The notes below the pieces were generated by a model that saw only the letters and a program-made list of their open reading frames with translations, ran no database searches and was not told the DNA's origin. DNA of 64,000 bases from Suilimivivens sp963618065 (GTDB taxonomy: Bacteria; Bacillota; Clostridia; Lachnospirales; Lachnospiraceae): NCBI GenBank assembly GCA_963618065.1, contig CAVERH010000005.1, positions 1 to 64,000 of the forward strand, given 5' to 3'. Shown here one piece after another: positions 24,102 through 32,751 of the stretch. Both the position numbers and the translations under genes were made by a program. Within the stretch, counting starts at the first letter, position 1. Each line of letters begins with the position of its first letter.

Positions 24102-26453
24102 ATGAAAAATATTGAATATGAATACCGAAACCTTCCAATTCCGGGAGGGGGGTATGTGACCGGATTCCTGTTTGATCCGGATCGGGAAAAGGTGTTATAT
24201 ATCCGTACTGATATTGGGGGATGTTACCGGTTTTCTTATGAAAACCAGCGCTGGGGTTCACTGAGTGAGTCAGTCAACATGTTTGATTTAAGCGAAACCT
24301 ATCCGATTGCCATTGCCATCGATTTCCGGCAGGCCGAAACGCTTTATGTCATCAGCGGCATCAATGAGGAAGGGAAAGAAGGAACGTTCAGTATTTCCCA
24401 TGATGGCGGAAAGACCTATACGCGTGAGAAAATTCCCTGCTTCGTGCATGGCAATCTGAACGGAAGAGGAACCGGATATCGTCTGGTGCAGAATCCGAAG
24501 GATAAAACAACGCTTTATTTTGCTTCCCAGAAGGATGGTCTGCTATGGACCGGAGACTATGGAAAAACCTGGGAGAAAACGGACATCTGCGGTGAAAAAT
24601 ATTTGACGAACGTCTGGTGTGCACCGGATGGACAGACGCTTGTGATTGGAACCGCAGGCATTACGATCGGAACGAAGGAATGCAGGGGACACAGCCTTTA
24701 TGTTTCCTATGATGCAGGGGCACATTTTGAGCCTCTGATGGAACCGGAGAATATTTCCATTCCGGAATCAAAATGGAACGGCTATGTGGCACACCGCTAT
24801 GACTACGATGGCACATACCTGTACTATACCATGAATTACACCGGAGCCCACTCCTATATTGTGGATATGGGTTATAGCTGTGACTGCGGCGATCTGCTTG
24901 GCGGCCGGGTGCTCCGTTATTCCTTTGATGAAAATGGAAGGATTGCTTCCTGTGAAGATATCACTCCGATGGAATATGCGTTAAAGGGAGAGCGTGGAAC
25001 CTATGCGCCGGGAACCGTGTTGACGTATGGCTTTGGCGGGATTTCAAGCTGCCCGAAGGAACCGGGGCTGTTGGCATTAAGCACCCTTTGCCGGGAAGAA
25101 GGAGATATGGTATATCTTTCAAGAGACCATGGCTCTACCTGGCAGGTGGCATTATACGATCTTGAGATTGGAAACCTGCATTTTCATGCTTCTTATATGA
25201 AGCCGGAATACAATGGCAAGGAATCCCTGCTGCACTGGCTGAGTGATATTAAGATTAATCCATTTGAACCGGATGAGGTATGGTTTAACAGCGGAACCGG
25301 TGTGTTCGTCTGCCATAACTTTACATCAGAGCAAAGAAGCTTTGAGGACTGCTGTGACGGAATCGAAGAGACGGTGCACCTGAATGTATACAGTCCCGTG
25401 GACGGACCGGTTAAGGTGTTGGATATTTTAGGAGATCTTGGCGGCTTTGCTTTTGAAGATCTGGACATGCCGTGCGCCAATTCCTTTGCGGATGCGGACG
25501 GAAACCGGTATATTACCTGTATCAATGCAGACTTTTCGGATGAACATCCGGAATATGTCATTGTAACGCCAAGAGGTAACTGGAAGGGCAAAACAAAGGG
25601 TGGGCTGATCCTTTCGAAGGATTATGGCAAGACCTTTGAACGGCTCCCATTGCCGTTTGGAATTTCCGATTATCTGGATGAACGCTTCCGGGAGATTGAA
25701 TGTCCGAATGTAAATTCCGGATGGGTGGCAATGGCAAGCGATGCACAAACGATCTGTTATGGCGTGGCAGAGGGAATTGATCTGTATATGAAGGGGATTC
25801 TCGTGAGCCACGATCAGGGACTTCATTTCCACAAGGCACAGATCTTCGGCTATGGAACGGAAGGCCTTGCCGACAGGGAGAAGACGAACGAAGCCATTCA
25901 TCTGAAAATCTATGCAGACCGTGTGAATCCTTCAGTCTTTTATGGTTTCGCGGATGGCTTTGCCATTTATTTAAGTACGGACGGTGGCGATCATTTCTAC
26001 CTGATCAGTGAGCCGCTCTGTGAAGGAACTGTGCTTGGATTGATCGACTGTGCGAATAAAACAGAGATCCGGGGAGATGCCGGCAAGGAAGGTGTCTTTT
26101 ACTGTGCAATGGGTAAGCACGGACTTTACCGCTTAAAGGTGGATCCGGAAACGAAGGAGATTCAGTTTGTACGCCTGACGAAGGAGGGCGAAAGCGTCTT
26201 CCGTATGGGACTTGGCGTGCTTCCGGGACAGGATTACCGTACCGGTGACAAGGCTCTCTATATCTGCGGAATCATTGAGGAGCAGTATGGCTTCTTCCGG
26301 TCCTTTGATGAAGGTAAGACGTGGGAGAAGCTGAACAACGATGCACAGCAGTTCGGAGACATCAACAGTATGGACGGCGACAGCAGAGAGCCTTATGTAT
26401 TCTATATTGCGACCGGATCCTTTGGAGTAAAATATGGAAAACCGAAAGCCTGA
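24102..26453 (+). CDS. GH74-type beta-propeller glycosidase-like protein without signal peptide
   Basis: 783 residues. At least seven Asp-box/BNR motifs are spread along the chain: SHDGGKTY, TGDYGKTW, SYDAGAHF, SRDHGSTW, SKDYGKTF, STDGGDHF, SFDEGKTW. Together with the N-terminus (PGGGYVTGFLFDP ... YIRTDIGG) this is the layout of GH74 xyloglucan-active double propellers. No signal peptide or anchor is present, so it should be cytoplasmic and act on imported oligosaccharides, if it is active. No sugar transporter is near. It overlaps the next gene by 20 nt. The catalytic aspartates cannot be assigned with certainty by eye. Confidence 0.75.
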   Translation: MKNIEYEYRNLPIPGGGYVTGFLFDPDREKVLYIRTDIGGCYRFSYENQRWGSLSESVNMFDLSETYPIAIAIDFRQAETLYVISGINEEGKEGTFSISHDGGKTYTREKIPCFVHGNLNGRGTGYRLVQNPKDKTTLYFASQKDGLLWTGDYGKTWEKTDICGEKYLTNVWCAPDGQTLVIGTAGITIGTKECRGHSLYVSYDAGAHFEPLMEPENISIPESKWNGYVAHRYDYDGTYLYYTMNYTGAHSYIVDMGYSCDCGDLLGGRVLRYSFDENGRIASCEDITPMEYALKGERGTYAPGTVLTYGFGGISSCPKEPGLLALSTLCREEGDMVYLSRDHGSTWQVALYDLEIGNLHFHASYMKPEYNGKESLLHWLSDIKINPFEPDEVWFNSGTGVFVCHNFTSEQRSFEDCCDGIEETVHLNVYSPVDGPVKVLDILGDLGGFAFEDLDMPCANSFADADGNRYITCINADFSDEHPEYVIVTPRGNWKGKTKGGLILSKDYGKTFERLPLPFGISDYLDERFREIECPNVNSGWVAMASDAQTICYGVAEGIDLYMKGILVSHDQGLHFHKAQIFGYGTEGLADREKTNEAIHLKIYADRVNPSVFYGFADGFAIYLSTDGGDHFYLISEPLCEGTVLGLIDCANKTEIRGDAGKEGVFYCAMGKHGLYRLKVDPETKEIQFVRLTKEGESVFRMGLGVLPGQDYRTGDKALYICGIIEEQYGFFRSFDEGKTWEKLNNDAQQFGDINSMDGDSREPYVFYIATGSFGVKYGKPKA

Positions 26454-26952
26454 AAAAAAGAAGCTCATAACCGGGGATACCCTGCCGTATCTGGGAGATA
26501 CGCTGACGCTTACCGTGGTACGTGAGGATCGTAAGAGCGGACGCATAAAGCGTGTGATGAACCGGCTCATTATGACGGTTCCCTATGAGGCGGATGCTTC
26601 TTTCCGTGCGCGGCTTTTAGACAAATGGTTCCGGAAGGAGGCACTTGCCGTCCTCACGGAGAAGGCGGAAGAGTATGCAAGGTTTTATGGCGTTTCTTTT
26701 ACGAAAATCTATATCAAGGATCAGAAAAGCTGCTGGGGAAGCTGCAGCTCGAAGGGAAACATTAATTTTAACTGGCGTATTCTGTTAGCGCCGGAGCCGG
26801 TGTGCGATTATATTGTGATCCATGAGCTTTGCCACAGGATCGAAATGAACCATTCACCGGAATACTGGAAGCTGGTGGAGCGGCTCTGCCCGGAGCACAG
26901 GCAGTACCGCAAATGGTTAAAGGATCATATCTATGAGCTTTATCCTTTTTAA
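26434..26952 (+). CDS. YgjP/DUF45-type zinc metallopeptidase
   Basis: 172 residues. The zinc site HELCHRIEMNHSPEYW (HExxH with a downstream His) and the upstream KSCWGSCSSKGNINFNWR block are diagnostic of the YgjP (M48-like, WLM-related) family. The substrates are unknown. It starts within the end of the GH74-type gene, so the two are translationally coupled, although no functional link is evident. Confidence 0.9.
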   Translation: MENRKPEKKKLITGDTLPYLGDTLTLTVVREDRKSGRIKRVMNRLIMTVPYEADASFRARLLDKWFRKEALAVLTEKAEEYARFYGVSFTKIYIKDQKSCWGSCSSKGNINFNWRILLAPEPVCDYIVIHELCHRIEMNHSPEYWKLVERLCPEHRQYRKWLKDHIYELYPF

Positions 26953-27002
26953 GAAAAAGCTTTGAATGGTTCATCATTTCGCTATAATTTTACTGGAATT
27001 AG

Positions 27003-27056
27003 TCATATTTAAAATACCTCTCCACATACATTTTATTAAATGTGCGAGAGGTATTT
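27003..27056 (+). promoter_or_regulatory. Sigma-E-like spoIVA promoter inside an RBS-masking hairpin
   Basis: TCATATT (27003-27009), a 15-bp spacer and CATACATT (27025-27032) fit the mother-cell sigma-E consensus. AAATACCTCTC (27012-27022) is perfectly complementary to GAGAGGTATTT (27046-27056), which contains the spoIVA ribosome-binding site. The predicted start (about 27038) lies after the 5' arm, so sigma-E transcripts keep the site free while read-through transcripts would hide it. The hairpin plus TTTTT may also act as a terminator. Confidence 0.7.
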
Positions 27057-27058
27057 TT

Positions 27059-28546
27059 ATGGAATTGAATACGAACAGGGAATATGATTTATACAACGAT
27101 ATTAAGCAGCGCTGCAAGGGCGAGATTTACATTGGAGTAGTCGGTCCTGTGCGCACCGGAAAGTCCACTTTTATCAAGCGGTTTATGGAAGAAATGGTGC
27201 TTCCGAATATGTCCGATGAATTTGAAAAGGAGCGTGCGGTAGATGAACTTCCACAGAGTGCCGGGGGAAAAACCGTAACCACGACAGAGCCGAAGTTTAT
27301 TCCGAAGGAAGCAGCCAGAATTAAGATTCAGGAGGGAATCGAAGCCAGTGTGCGCCTGATTGACTGCGTCGGTTATATGGTAGAGGGCGCGGCCGGGCAC
27401 ATGGAGGATAGTGCGGAGCGTATGGTGAAAACGCCCTGGGCAAAAGAAGAAATTCCGTTTACCAAGGCGGCAGAGATTGGAACAAGGAAAGTCATCCAGG
27501 ATCATTCCACGATTGGAATTGTCGTGACCTGTGATGGCAGCTTTGGCGAAATTGAACGGGAAAACTACATAAAGGCAGAGGAACAGACCATTAAGGAGCT
27601 GAAAAAGCTAAAGAAGCCGTTCGTGGTTCTGATGAACACGGTAAAACCCCATGGCGAGGAAGCGAGACAGCTGTCGAAGGAGCTTGCCGGGAAGTATCAT
27701 GTTACGGTTGTTCCGGTAAACTGCAAGCAGCTTGGCAAGGAAGACATTTTGCAGATCTTTGAAAAGGTGCTTTGTGAATTCCCGATCAGCTCGATGGAAT
27801 TTTATCTGCCTAAATGGGTGAACATGCTTCCTATGGATTATCCGCTTAAGGCAGACCTGATTAATCAGATCAAGGACCTTATGGATCAGTATGAAACCAT
27901 TAAGGATGCCAGAGAAAATGATGTCAATCTGGTAAGTGAATATGTCACGGCAAGCAAGATGGACGGAATCGATTTATCCAGCGGCTGTGTACGGATCTGG
28001 GTGCAGATCGGAGACAATTACTATTACCAGATGCTGAGTGAAATGGTGGATGAACCGATTCAGAATGAATATCAGTTACTCTCATCCCTGAAGGACATGG
28101 CAAAGATGAAGAAAGAATACCAGAAGGTCATTCATGCCATGGATGCGGTGCGGTACAACGGCTATGGCGTGGTATCCCCGGAACGGTCGGAGATCCGTCT
28201 GGATAAGCCGGAGGTCATCCGTCATGGTAATAAGTACGGTGTCAAGATCCATGCGGAGAGCCCGAGCATTCATCTGATTAAGGCCAACATCGAGACGGAG
28301 ATTTCTCCGATTGTCGGAAGCGAAAGCCAGGCCAATGATCTGATTAAATTTATTGAAACGGAGAGTGAGCGGGGAGATGGGATCTGGGAAACCAACATTT
28401 TCGGCAAGTCGGTGGAACAGCTTGTATATGATGGGATTAATAGCAAGATTGCTATGATCGGAAATGAAAGCCAGTTAAAGCTTCAGGAAACCATGCAGAA
28501 GATCGTGAACGAATCCAATGGCGGTATGGTCTGCATTATTATTTAA
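27059..28546 (+). CDS. spoIVA: Stage IV sporulation protein A (spore coat ATPase)
   Basis: 495 residues from ATG 27059, close to the 492 of Bacillus subtilis. Start YNDIKQRCKGEIYIGVVGPVRTGKSTFIKRF contains the Walker A loop (GPVRTGKS). The chain ends in SNGGMVCIII, the hydrophobic tail needed for forespore association. SpoIVA polymerises with ATP on the forespore surface, anchored by SpoVM, and forms the coat basement layer. The longer frame beginning at 26966 reads through the promoter and is not used. It shows the organism sporulates or did so recently. Confidence 0.98.
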   Translation: MELNTNREYDLYNDIKQRCKGEIYIGVVGPVRTGKSTFIKRFMEEMVLPNMSDEFEKERAVDELPQSAGGKTVTTTEPKFIPKEAARIKIQEGIEASVRLIDCVGYMVEGAAGHMEDSAERMVKTPWAKEEIPFTKAAEIGTRKVIQDHSTIGIVVTCDGSFGEIERENYIKAEEQTIKELKKLKKPFVVLMNTVKPHGEEARQLSKELAGKYHVTVVPVNCKQLGKEDILQIFEKVLCEFPISSMEFYLPKWVNMLPMDYPLKADLINQIKDLMDQYETIKDARENDVNLVSEYVTASKMDGIDLSSGCVRIWVQIGDNYYYQMLSEMVDEPIQNEYQLLSSLKDMAKMKKEYQKVIHAMDAVRYNGYGVVSPERSEIRLDKPEVIRHGNKYGVKIHAESPSIHLIKANIETEISPIVGSESQANDLIKFIETESERGDGIWETNIFGKSVEQLVYDGINSKIAMIGNESQLKLQETMQKIVNESNGGMVCIII

Positions 28547-28607
28547 AATCAATTATCTGAAATCAGAAGCTTTCCTCTATTCATTTTCTCATAATTTTGG
28601 TATACTT

Positions 28608-28635
28608 AAATGGTGCAGGACTTCCTGCACCATTT
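28608..28635 (+). terminator. 13-bp hairpin after spoIVA
   Basis: AAATGGTGCAGGA (28608-28620) and TCCTGCACCATTT (28623-28635) are perfectly complementary around CT. The T run is poor, so it could be a weak terminator or a 5' stabilising hairpin of the punA message; a TATACT at 28601 lies just upstream. Confidence 0.5.
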
Positions 28636-28705
28636 ATCATGATTGGGAAACTGATCCATTAAAAATAATTAAACGGAAAAGTGATTAGAAAAGTGAGGGT
28701 ATGCA

Positions 28706-29527
28706 ATGAATCAGGTATATGAGAAGGTAACAAAGTGTTATGAGAGCATTAAGGACAAAATTCCATTTACTCCAAGGGTTGCATTGGTGCTTGGCTCCGG
28801 TCTTGGCAATTATGCAGATACGATGGAAGTAAAGGGAGAAATTGATTATAAAGAAATTGAGGGATTTCCGGTTTCAACCGTACCGGGACATGCCGGTAAA
28901 TTTATCTTTGGCTACGTGAAGGAAGTCCCGGTGGTATGCATGAAGGGACGTGTTCATTACTATGAGGGATATTCTATATCGGATGTGGTTCTGCCCACCC
29001 GCCTGATGAAGATGATGGGAGCAGAGATTTTGTTTCTTACGAATGCTTCCGGAGGAATCAATGGGGCTTTCCGGGCAGGCGACTTTATGCTGATTACCGA
29101 TCACATTTCCTGCTTTGCACCGAATCCGCTGATCGGACCGAATGTGGACGAGTTCGGAGTACGGTTCCCGGATATGACCAGTATTTATGATGAGGACTTA
29201 CAGGAGATCATCCGCAATAGGGCGAAGGAAAACCGGATTGATTTAAAAGAGGGCGTTTACGTCCAGCTTACCGGACCTTCCTTTGAATCCCCGGCAGAAA
29301 TCCGTATGCTGCGGACACTTGGTGCAGATGCGGTAGGGATGAGTACGGTTGTGGAAGCCCTTGTGGCAAATCATATGGGAATGAAGATCTGCGGAATTTC
29401 CTGCGTCTGCAATCTGGCAGCCGGAATGAATGAACAGCCGCTGACCCATGAGGAGGTGCAGGAAGCCTCTGCCAAGGCAGCACCGTTGTTTGAACAGCTT
29501 GTTACAGAAAGTATTGCAGCATTTTAG
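28706..29527 (+). CDS. punA: Purine nucleoside phosphorylase (inosine/guanosine type)
   Basis: 273 residues of the trimeric PNP family. Motifs: LVLGSGLGNYAD, VPGHAGKFIFG (phosphate/His site), GRVHYYEGY, FLTNASGGIN, ITDHISCFAPNPLIGPN, and GADAVGMSTVVEALVANHMGM. It splits inosine and guanosine into base plus ribose 1-phosphate. First of a three-gene salvage operon with cdd and an adenosine-deaminase-like amidohydrolase. Confidence 0.95.
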   Translation: MNQVYEKVTKCYESIKDKIPFTPRVALVLGSGLGNYADTMEVKGEIDYKEIEGFPVSTVPGHAGKFIFGYVKEVPVVCMKGRVHYYEGYSISDVVLPTRLMKMMGAEILFLTNASGGINGAFRAGDFMLITDHISCFAPNPLIGPNVDEFGVRFPDMTSIYDEDLQEIIRNRAKENRIDLKEGVYVQLTGPSFESPAEIRMLRTLGADAVGMSTVVEALVANHMGMKICGISCVCNLAAGMNEQPLTHEEVQEASAKAAPLFEQLVTESIAAF

Positions 29528-29545
29528 GAAAAGGAGGAAATGGCA

Positions 29546-29983
29546 ATGTTTCATTTAGAGAGCATTCCTGTTACCGACCTGATTATTTCTGCCATGGAAG
29601 CAAGAAAGAAGGCCTATGCGCCGTATTCCAACTATATGGTAGGAGCGGCACTTCTTACGAATGATTTGCGGATTTATACAGGCTGTAATATTGAGAATGC
29701 CGCATTTACCCCGGGAATCTGTGCGGAACGCTGCGCAATCAGTAAGGCCGTCAGTGAAGGAAACCTGAAATTCAAGGCGATTGCCATTGCCGGAAGCCCG
29801 AAGGGAGAAACACTTACCCAGTATTCTTATCCATGTGGCGTCTGCAGGCAGGTGATGCGGGAATTTGTAAAGCCGAACGACTTTTTTATCATTGTAGCAA
29901 GGAGCGTGGAGGAGTATCAGGTCTTTACGTTGGAACAGCTCCTGCCGGAGAGCTTTGGAAATGAAAATTTACAGGGAATATAA
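29546..29983 (+). CDS. cdd: Cytidine deaminase
   Basis: 145 residues from ATG 29546, 8 nt after AAGGAGG; ATG 29540 lies only 2 nt from that site. Zinc-binding motifs CAERCAIS (HAE-type, here CAE) and PCGVCRQV are intact, with the substrate loop GCNIENAAF. It deaminates cytidine and deoxycytidine to uridine forms. It sits between punA and the amidohydrolase gene, 15-19 nt from each. Confidence 0.95.
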   Translation: MFHLESIPVTDLIISAMEARKKAYAPYSNYMVGAALLTNDLRIYTGCNIENAAFTPGICAERCAISKAVSEGNLKFKAIAIAGSPKGETLTQYSYPCGVCRQVMREFVKPNDFFIIVARSVEEYQVFTLEQLLPESFGNENLQGI

Positions 29984-29998
29984 GAAAAGAGGGTTGCA

Positions 29999-31300
29999 AT
30001 GAAATTACGTTTTTACAATGCAAGAATCCTTTCCATGGAGGAAGAAATGGAAATTATTAAGGGAGAGATCTGGACAGAGGATAAGCGGATTCTGTATGTC
30101 GGACCATCTGTCACAAAGCAGGAAATCTGTAAAAAACTGCAAAGAGAAGAGATCGAATTTAGCCGTGAAATCGACTGTGACGGGGATTTATTAATGCCCG
30201 GATTTAAGAATGCCCACACACATTCCGGCATGACGGCACTGCGTTCCTATGCCGATGACCTGCCGTTAAATGAATGGCTCAATGAGCAGATCTTTCCGGT
30301 GGAAGCGAAGATGACGCAGGAGGATATTTATGAATTAAGCAAGCTTGCCGTATTAGAATACCTGACAAGCGGTGTGACGGCGGTGTTTGATATGTACCTT
30401 ACACCGGAGAGCATTGCACGGTCCTTTGAAGATATGGGGATGCGTTGTGTACAGGTGAGTGCGCTGAATAATTTCAGCCAGTCCTTAGAGCTGATGGAGG
30501 AAATGTATCAGAAGCTGAATCAGCCGGACAGCCTCAATTCTTATTTTCTGGGCTTTCATGCAGAATACACCTGCAGCCGGGAATTGCTGGAACAGGTGGC
30601 GGCTCTTGCACAGAAATATCAGGCACCGGTCTTTACCCATCTTGCAGAAACCGAAGCGGAGGTGGAGGGCTGTAAGGAGCGTTATGGCATGACTCCGCTT
30701 GCATTTCTTGACTCGATCCATATGTTTGACTATGGTGGTGGAATTTATCATGGGGTGCATATGACAGAAGAAGATCTTCAGATCATGAAAAAGCGCGGAC
30801 TCTGTATTGTAACGAATCCGGCATCCAATCTCAAACTGGCAAGTGGTATTGCACCGATTGCAGATTATTTGAAGCAGGGGATTCCGGTAGCGATCGGAAC
30901 GGATGGCTCTGCCAGTAATAACTGCCTTGATATGTTCCGGGAGATGTTTCTGGTAACCGGGCTTGCCAAGGTACGGGAAGGGGATGCCTCTGCGGTAGAT
31001 GCAAAAGAAGTATTGAAGATGGCAACAGTAAACGGCGCACAGGCCATGGGGCTTAAAGACTGTGATGTATTAGCACAAGGAAAATATGCCGATATGATCC
31101 GCATTGACTTAAAGCAGCCTAATATGCAGCCGATTCACAATATCTGCAAGAACCTTGTATACAGTGGAAGCAAGGCCAATGTGAAGATGACGATGGTAAA
31201 CGGAAGGATTCTGTATGAAAACGGAGTTTTTGCAGAAGAACTGCAGGCTGACAGAATTTATCAGACATGTGAAGAAATTACATGTAAGCTTTGTGGCTGA
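29999..31300 (+). CDS. MTA/SAH deaminase-like amidohydrolase
   Basis: 433 residues of the metal-dependent amidohydrolase family. The metal ligands are visible in FKNAHTHSGM (HxH), HAEYTCS, HLAETEAEVEGC and GTDGSASNN. The overall match is to MtaD-type deaminases of methylthioadenosine, S-adenosylhomocysteine or adenosine, with guanine deaminase as an alternative. The operon partners (PNP and cytidine deaminase) support a nucleoside salvage role. Substrate cannot be decided from sequence alone. Confidence 0.8.
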   Translation: MKLRFYNARILSMEEEMEIIKGEIWTEDKRILYVGPSVTKQEICKKLQREEIEFSREIDCDGDLLMPGFKNAHTHSGMTALRSYADDLPLNEWLNEQIFPVEAKMTQEDIYELSKLAVLEYLTSGVTAVFDMYLTPESIARSFEDMGMRCVQVSALNNFSQSLELMEEMYQKLNQPDSLNSYFLGFHAEYTCSRELLEQVAALAQKYQAPVFTHLAETEAEVEGCKERYGMTPLAFLDSIHMFDYGGGIYHGVHMTEEDLQIMKKRGLCIVTNPASNLKLASGIAPIADYLKQGIPVAIGTDGSASNNCLDMFREMFLVTGLAKVREGDASAVDAKEVLKMATVNGAQAMGLKDCDVLAQGKYADMIRIDLKQPNMQPIHNICKNLVYSGSKANVKMTMVNGRILYENGVFAEELQADRIYQTCEEITCKLCG

Positions 31301-31346
31301 AAGGTTATAACAAGGATAATAAAGAGTGGAATTATTACACAATATC

Positions 31347-31375
31347 TTTAAATGAACAAACAGTTGTGCTATGAT
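31347..31375 (+). promoter_or_regulatory. Possible promoter of the MCP gene
   Basis: TTTAAA (31347-31352), 17-bp spacer, TATGAT (31370-31375). No sigma-D (flagellar) type promoter was seen, so the MCP is probably not under flagellar control. Confidence 0.45.
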
Positions 31376-31428
31376 GAAATATAGATATACAGAAATGATA
31401 TCATATAATGAAACTGGAGGGATATTTC

Positions 31429-32739
31429 ATGAAGAAAGAAGCGAAAGAAGAGTTCAGACAATTAATGGAAGAACGAAGGAAGAACAGGGAGAGGGTCGGC
31501 TTTTTAAATTCCATTAAGACCAACATCGTATTTCTGGTTGTATTAGTAGTGGCTATTACTGCGGTAATCTGCCATATTCCTTCTATTCCGATAGGGATTA
31601 TGGTAGCCGTACTGATCGCATTTATGGTTGCTGCATACTTTGCCATTTCCATGTTTGTGAATCCGATTATTAAGATTTCAAGAAACATTGGAGCCATGGC
31701 AGAGATGGACTTCCGCGATGATGGCGTCCTGGATACTCTTGGAAGGAAAAAGGATGAAGTCGGTGTTATGGCGCGTGCCTTAATCCGTATGCGCAAGGAA
31801 ATGAAGACTGCCATTGGGAAGATCCGGGAGGGAAGCAGTGAATTATATGATGCGGCGCAGTCCATGAACAAATCAGCTTCCCAGACATCAGAATCTGTAG
31901 AGCAGGTCGATAAGGCAATTTCAGAAATCGCACAGGGCGCAACCTCTCAGGCACAGGAGACACAGACTGCTACCGAGAATGTTATTCTGATGGGAAATAT
32001 GATTGAAGAAGCAAACAATGAGATCGAAGATCTTCGCAACAGCGCAAGAGACATGCGTACTGCCGGTGAAAATGCCATGAAGATTCTCGGGGAACTGAAT
32101 AAAATTAACCAGCAGACAAAGGACGCAATCTCTGTGATTTATGAACAGACCAACACCACGAATACTTCGGCCATGAAAATTAAGGAAGCAACCAATATCA
32201 TTACCGATATTGCAGAAGAAACCAATCTTCTTTCCTTAAATGCTTCTATTGAGGCAGCACGTGCCGGAGAACAGGGAAGAGGCTTTGCGGTTGTTGCTTC
32301 CCAGATCCAGAAGCTTGCCGAACAGTCCAATGAATCGGCAAGACAGATTGCATTGATCATTGACGAACTGATTTCTGACTCGGCGAAATCCGTGGGAACC
32401 ATGGAAGAGGTGAAGGAAGTGATTAAGAAGCAGGATGAATACGTTTCTAATACGGAAGCTTCCTTCCATGATGTGAATGATGGTATTGCCAAGTCAATTG
32501 AGGGAATTCATGCGATTGCTGTCAAGACAAAGGATTTAGACGGCGCGAGAGTGAAGGTTGTGGATGTTGTCCAGAATCTGACTGCAATTGCAGAAGAAAA
32601 TGCGGCAAGTACGGAAGAAACTTCAGCATCTGCGGCAGAAGTTGGCAATACAATCGGAAATGTTGCACAGGAAGCAAAGCATTTGAATGTAATTGCGAAT
32701 GATCTCGATGAGAATATCAAAGTCTTTATCATGGATTAG
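31429..32739 (+). CDS. Methyl-accepting chemotaxis-type signalling protein
   Basis: 436 residues from ATG 31429, after GGAGGG. Two adjacent membrane helices (about 33-50 and 54-77) are separated only by a few residues, so there is almost no outside sensor domain. A HAMP-like linker follows, then a long coiled-coil signalling domain with the conserved hairpin tip IAEETNLLSLNASIEAARAGEQGRGFAVVASQIQKLAEQS. It would sense a membrane or cytoplasmic signal and report to CheA. No other chemotaxis gene is in the window. A MutS-like gene begins 12 nt downstream. Confidence 0.93.
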   Translation: MKKEAKEEFRQLMEERRKNRERVGFLNSIKTNIVFLVVLVVAITAVICHIPSIPIGIMVAVLIAFMVAAYFAISMFVNPIIKISRNIGAMAEMDFRDDGVLDTLGRKKDEVGVMARALIRMRKEMKTAIGKIREGSSELYDAAQSMNKSASQTSESVEQVDKAISEIAQGATSQAQETQTATENVILMGNMIEEANNEIEDLRNSARDMRTAGENAMKILGELNKINQQTKDAISVIYEQTNTTNTSAMKIKEATNIITDIAEETNLLSLNASIEAARAGEQGRGFAVVASQIQKLAEQSNESARQIALIIDELISDSAKSVGTMEEVKEVIKKQDEYVSNTEASFHDVNDGIAKSIEGIHAIAVKTKDLDGARVKVVDVVQNLTAIAEENAASTEETSASAAEVGNTIGNVAQEAKHLNVIANDLDENIKVFIMD

Positions 32740-32751
32740 AGAAGAGAATTT

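Noticed and set aside
26966..27058. Upstream extension of SpoIVA
   Set aside because: It reads through the sigma-E-like promoter and hairpin, and the family starts at the downstream methionine.
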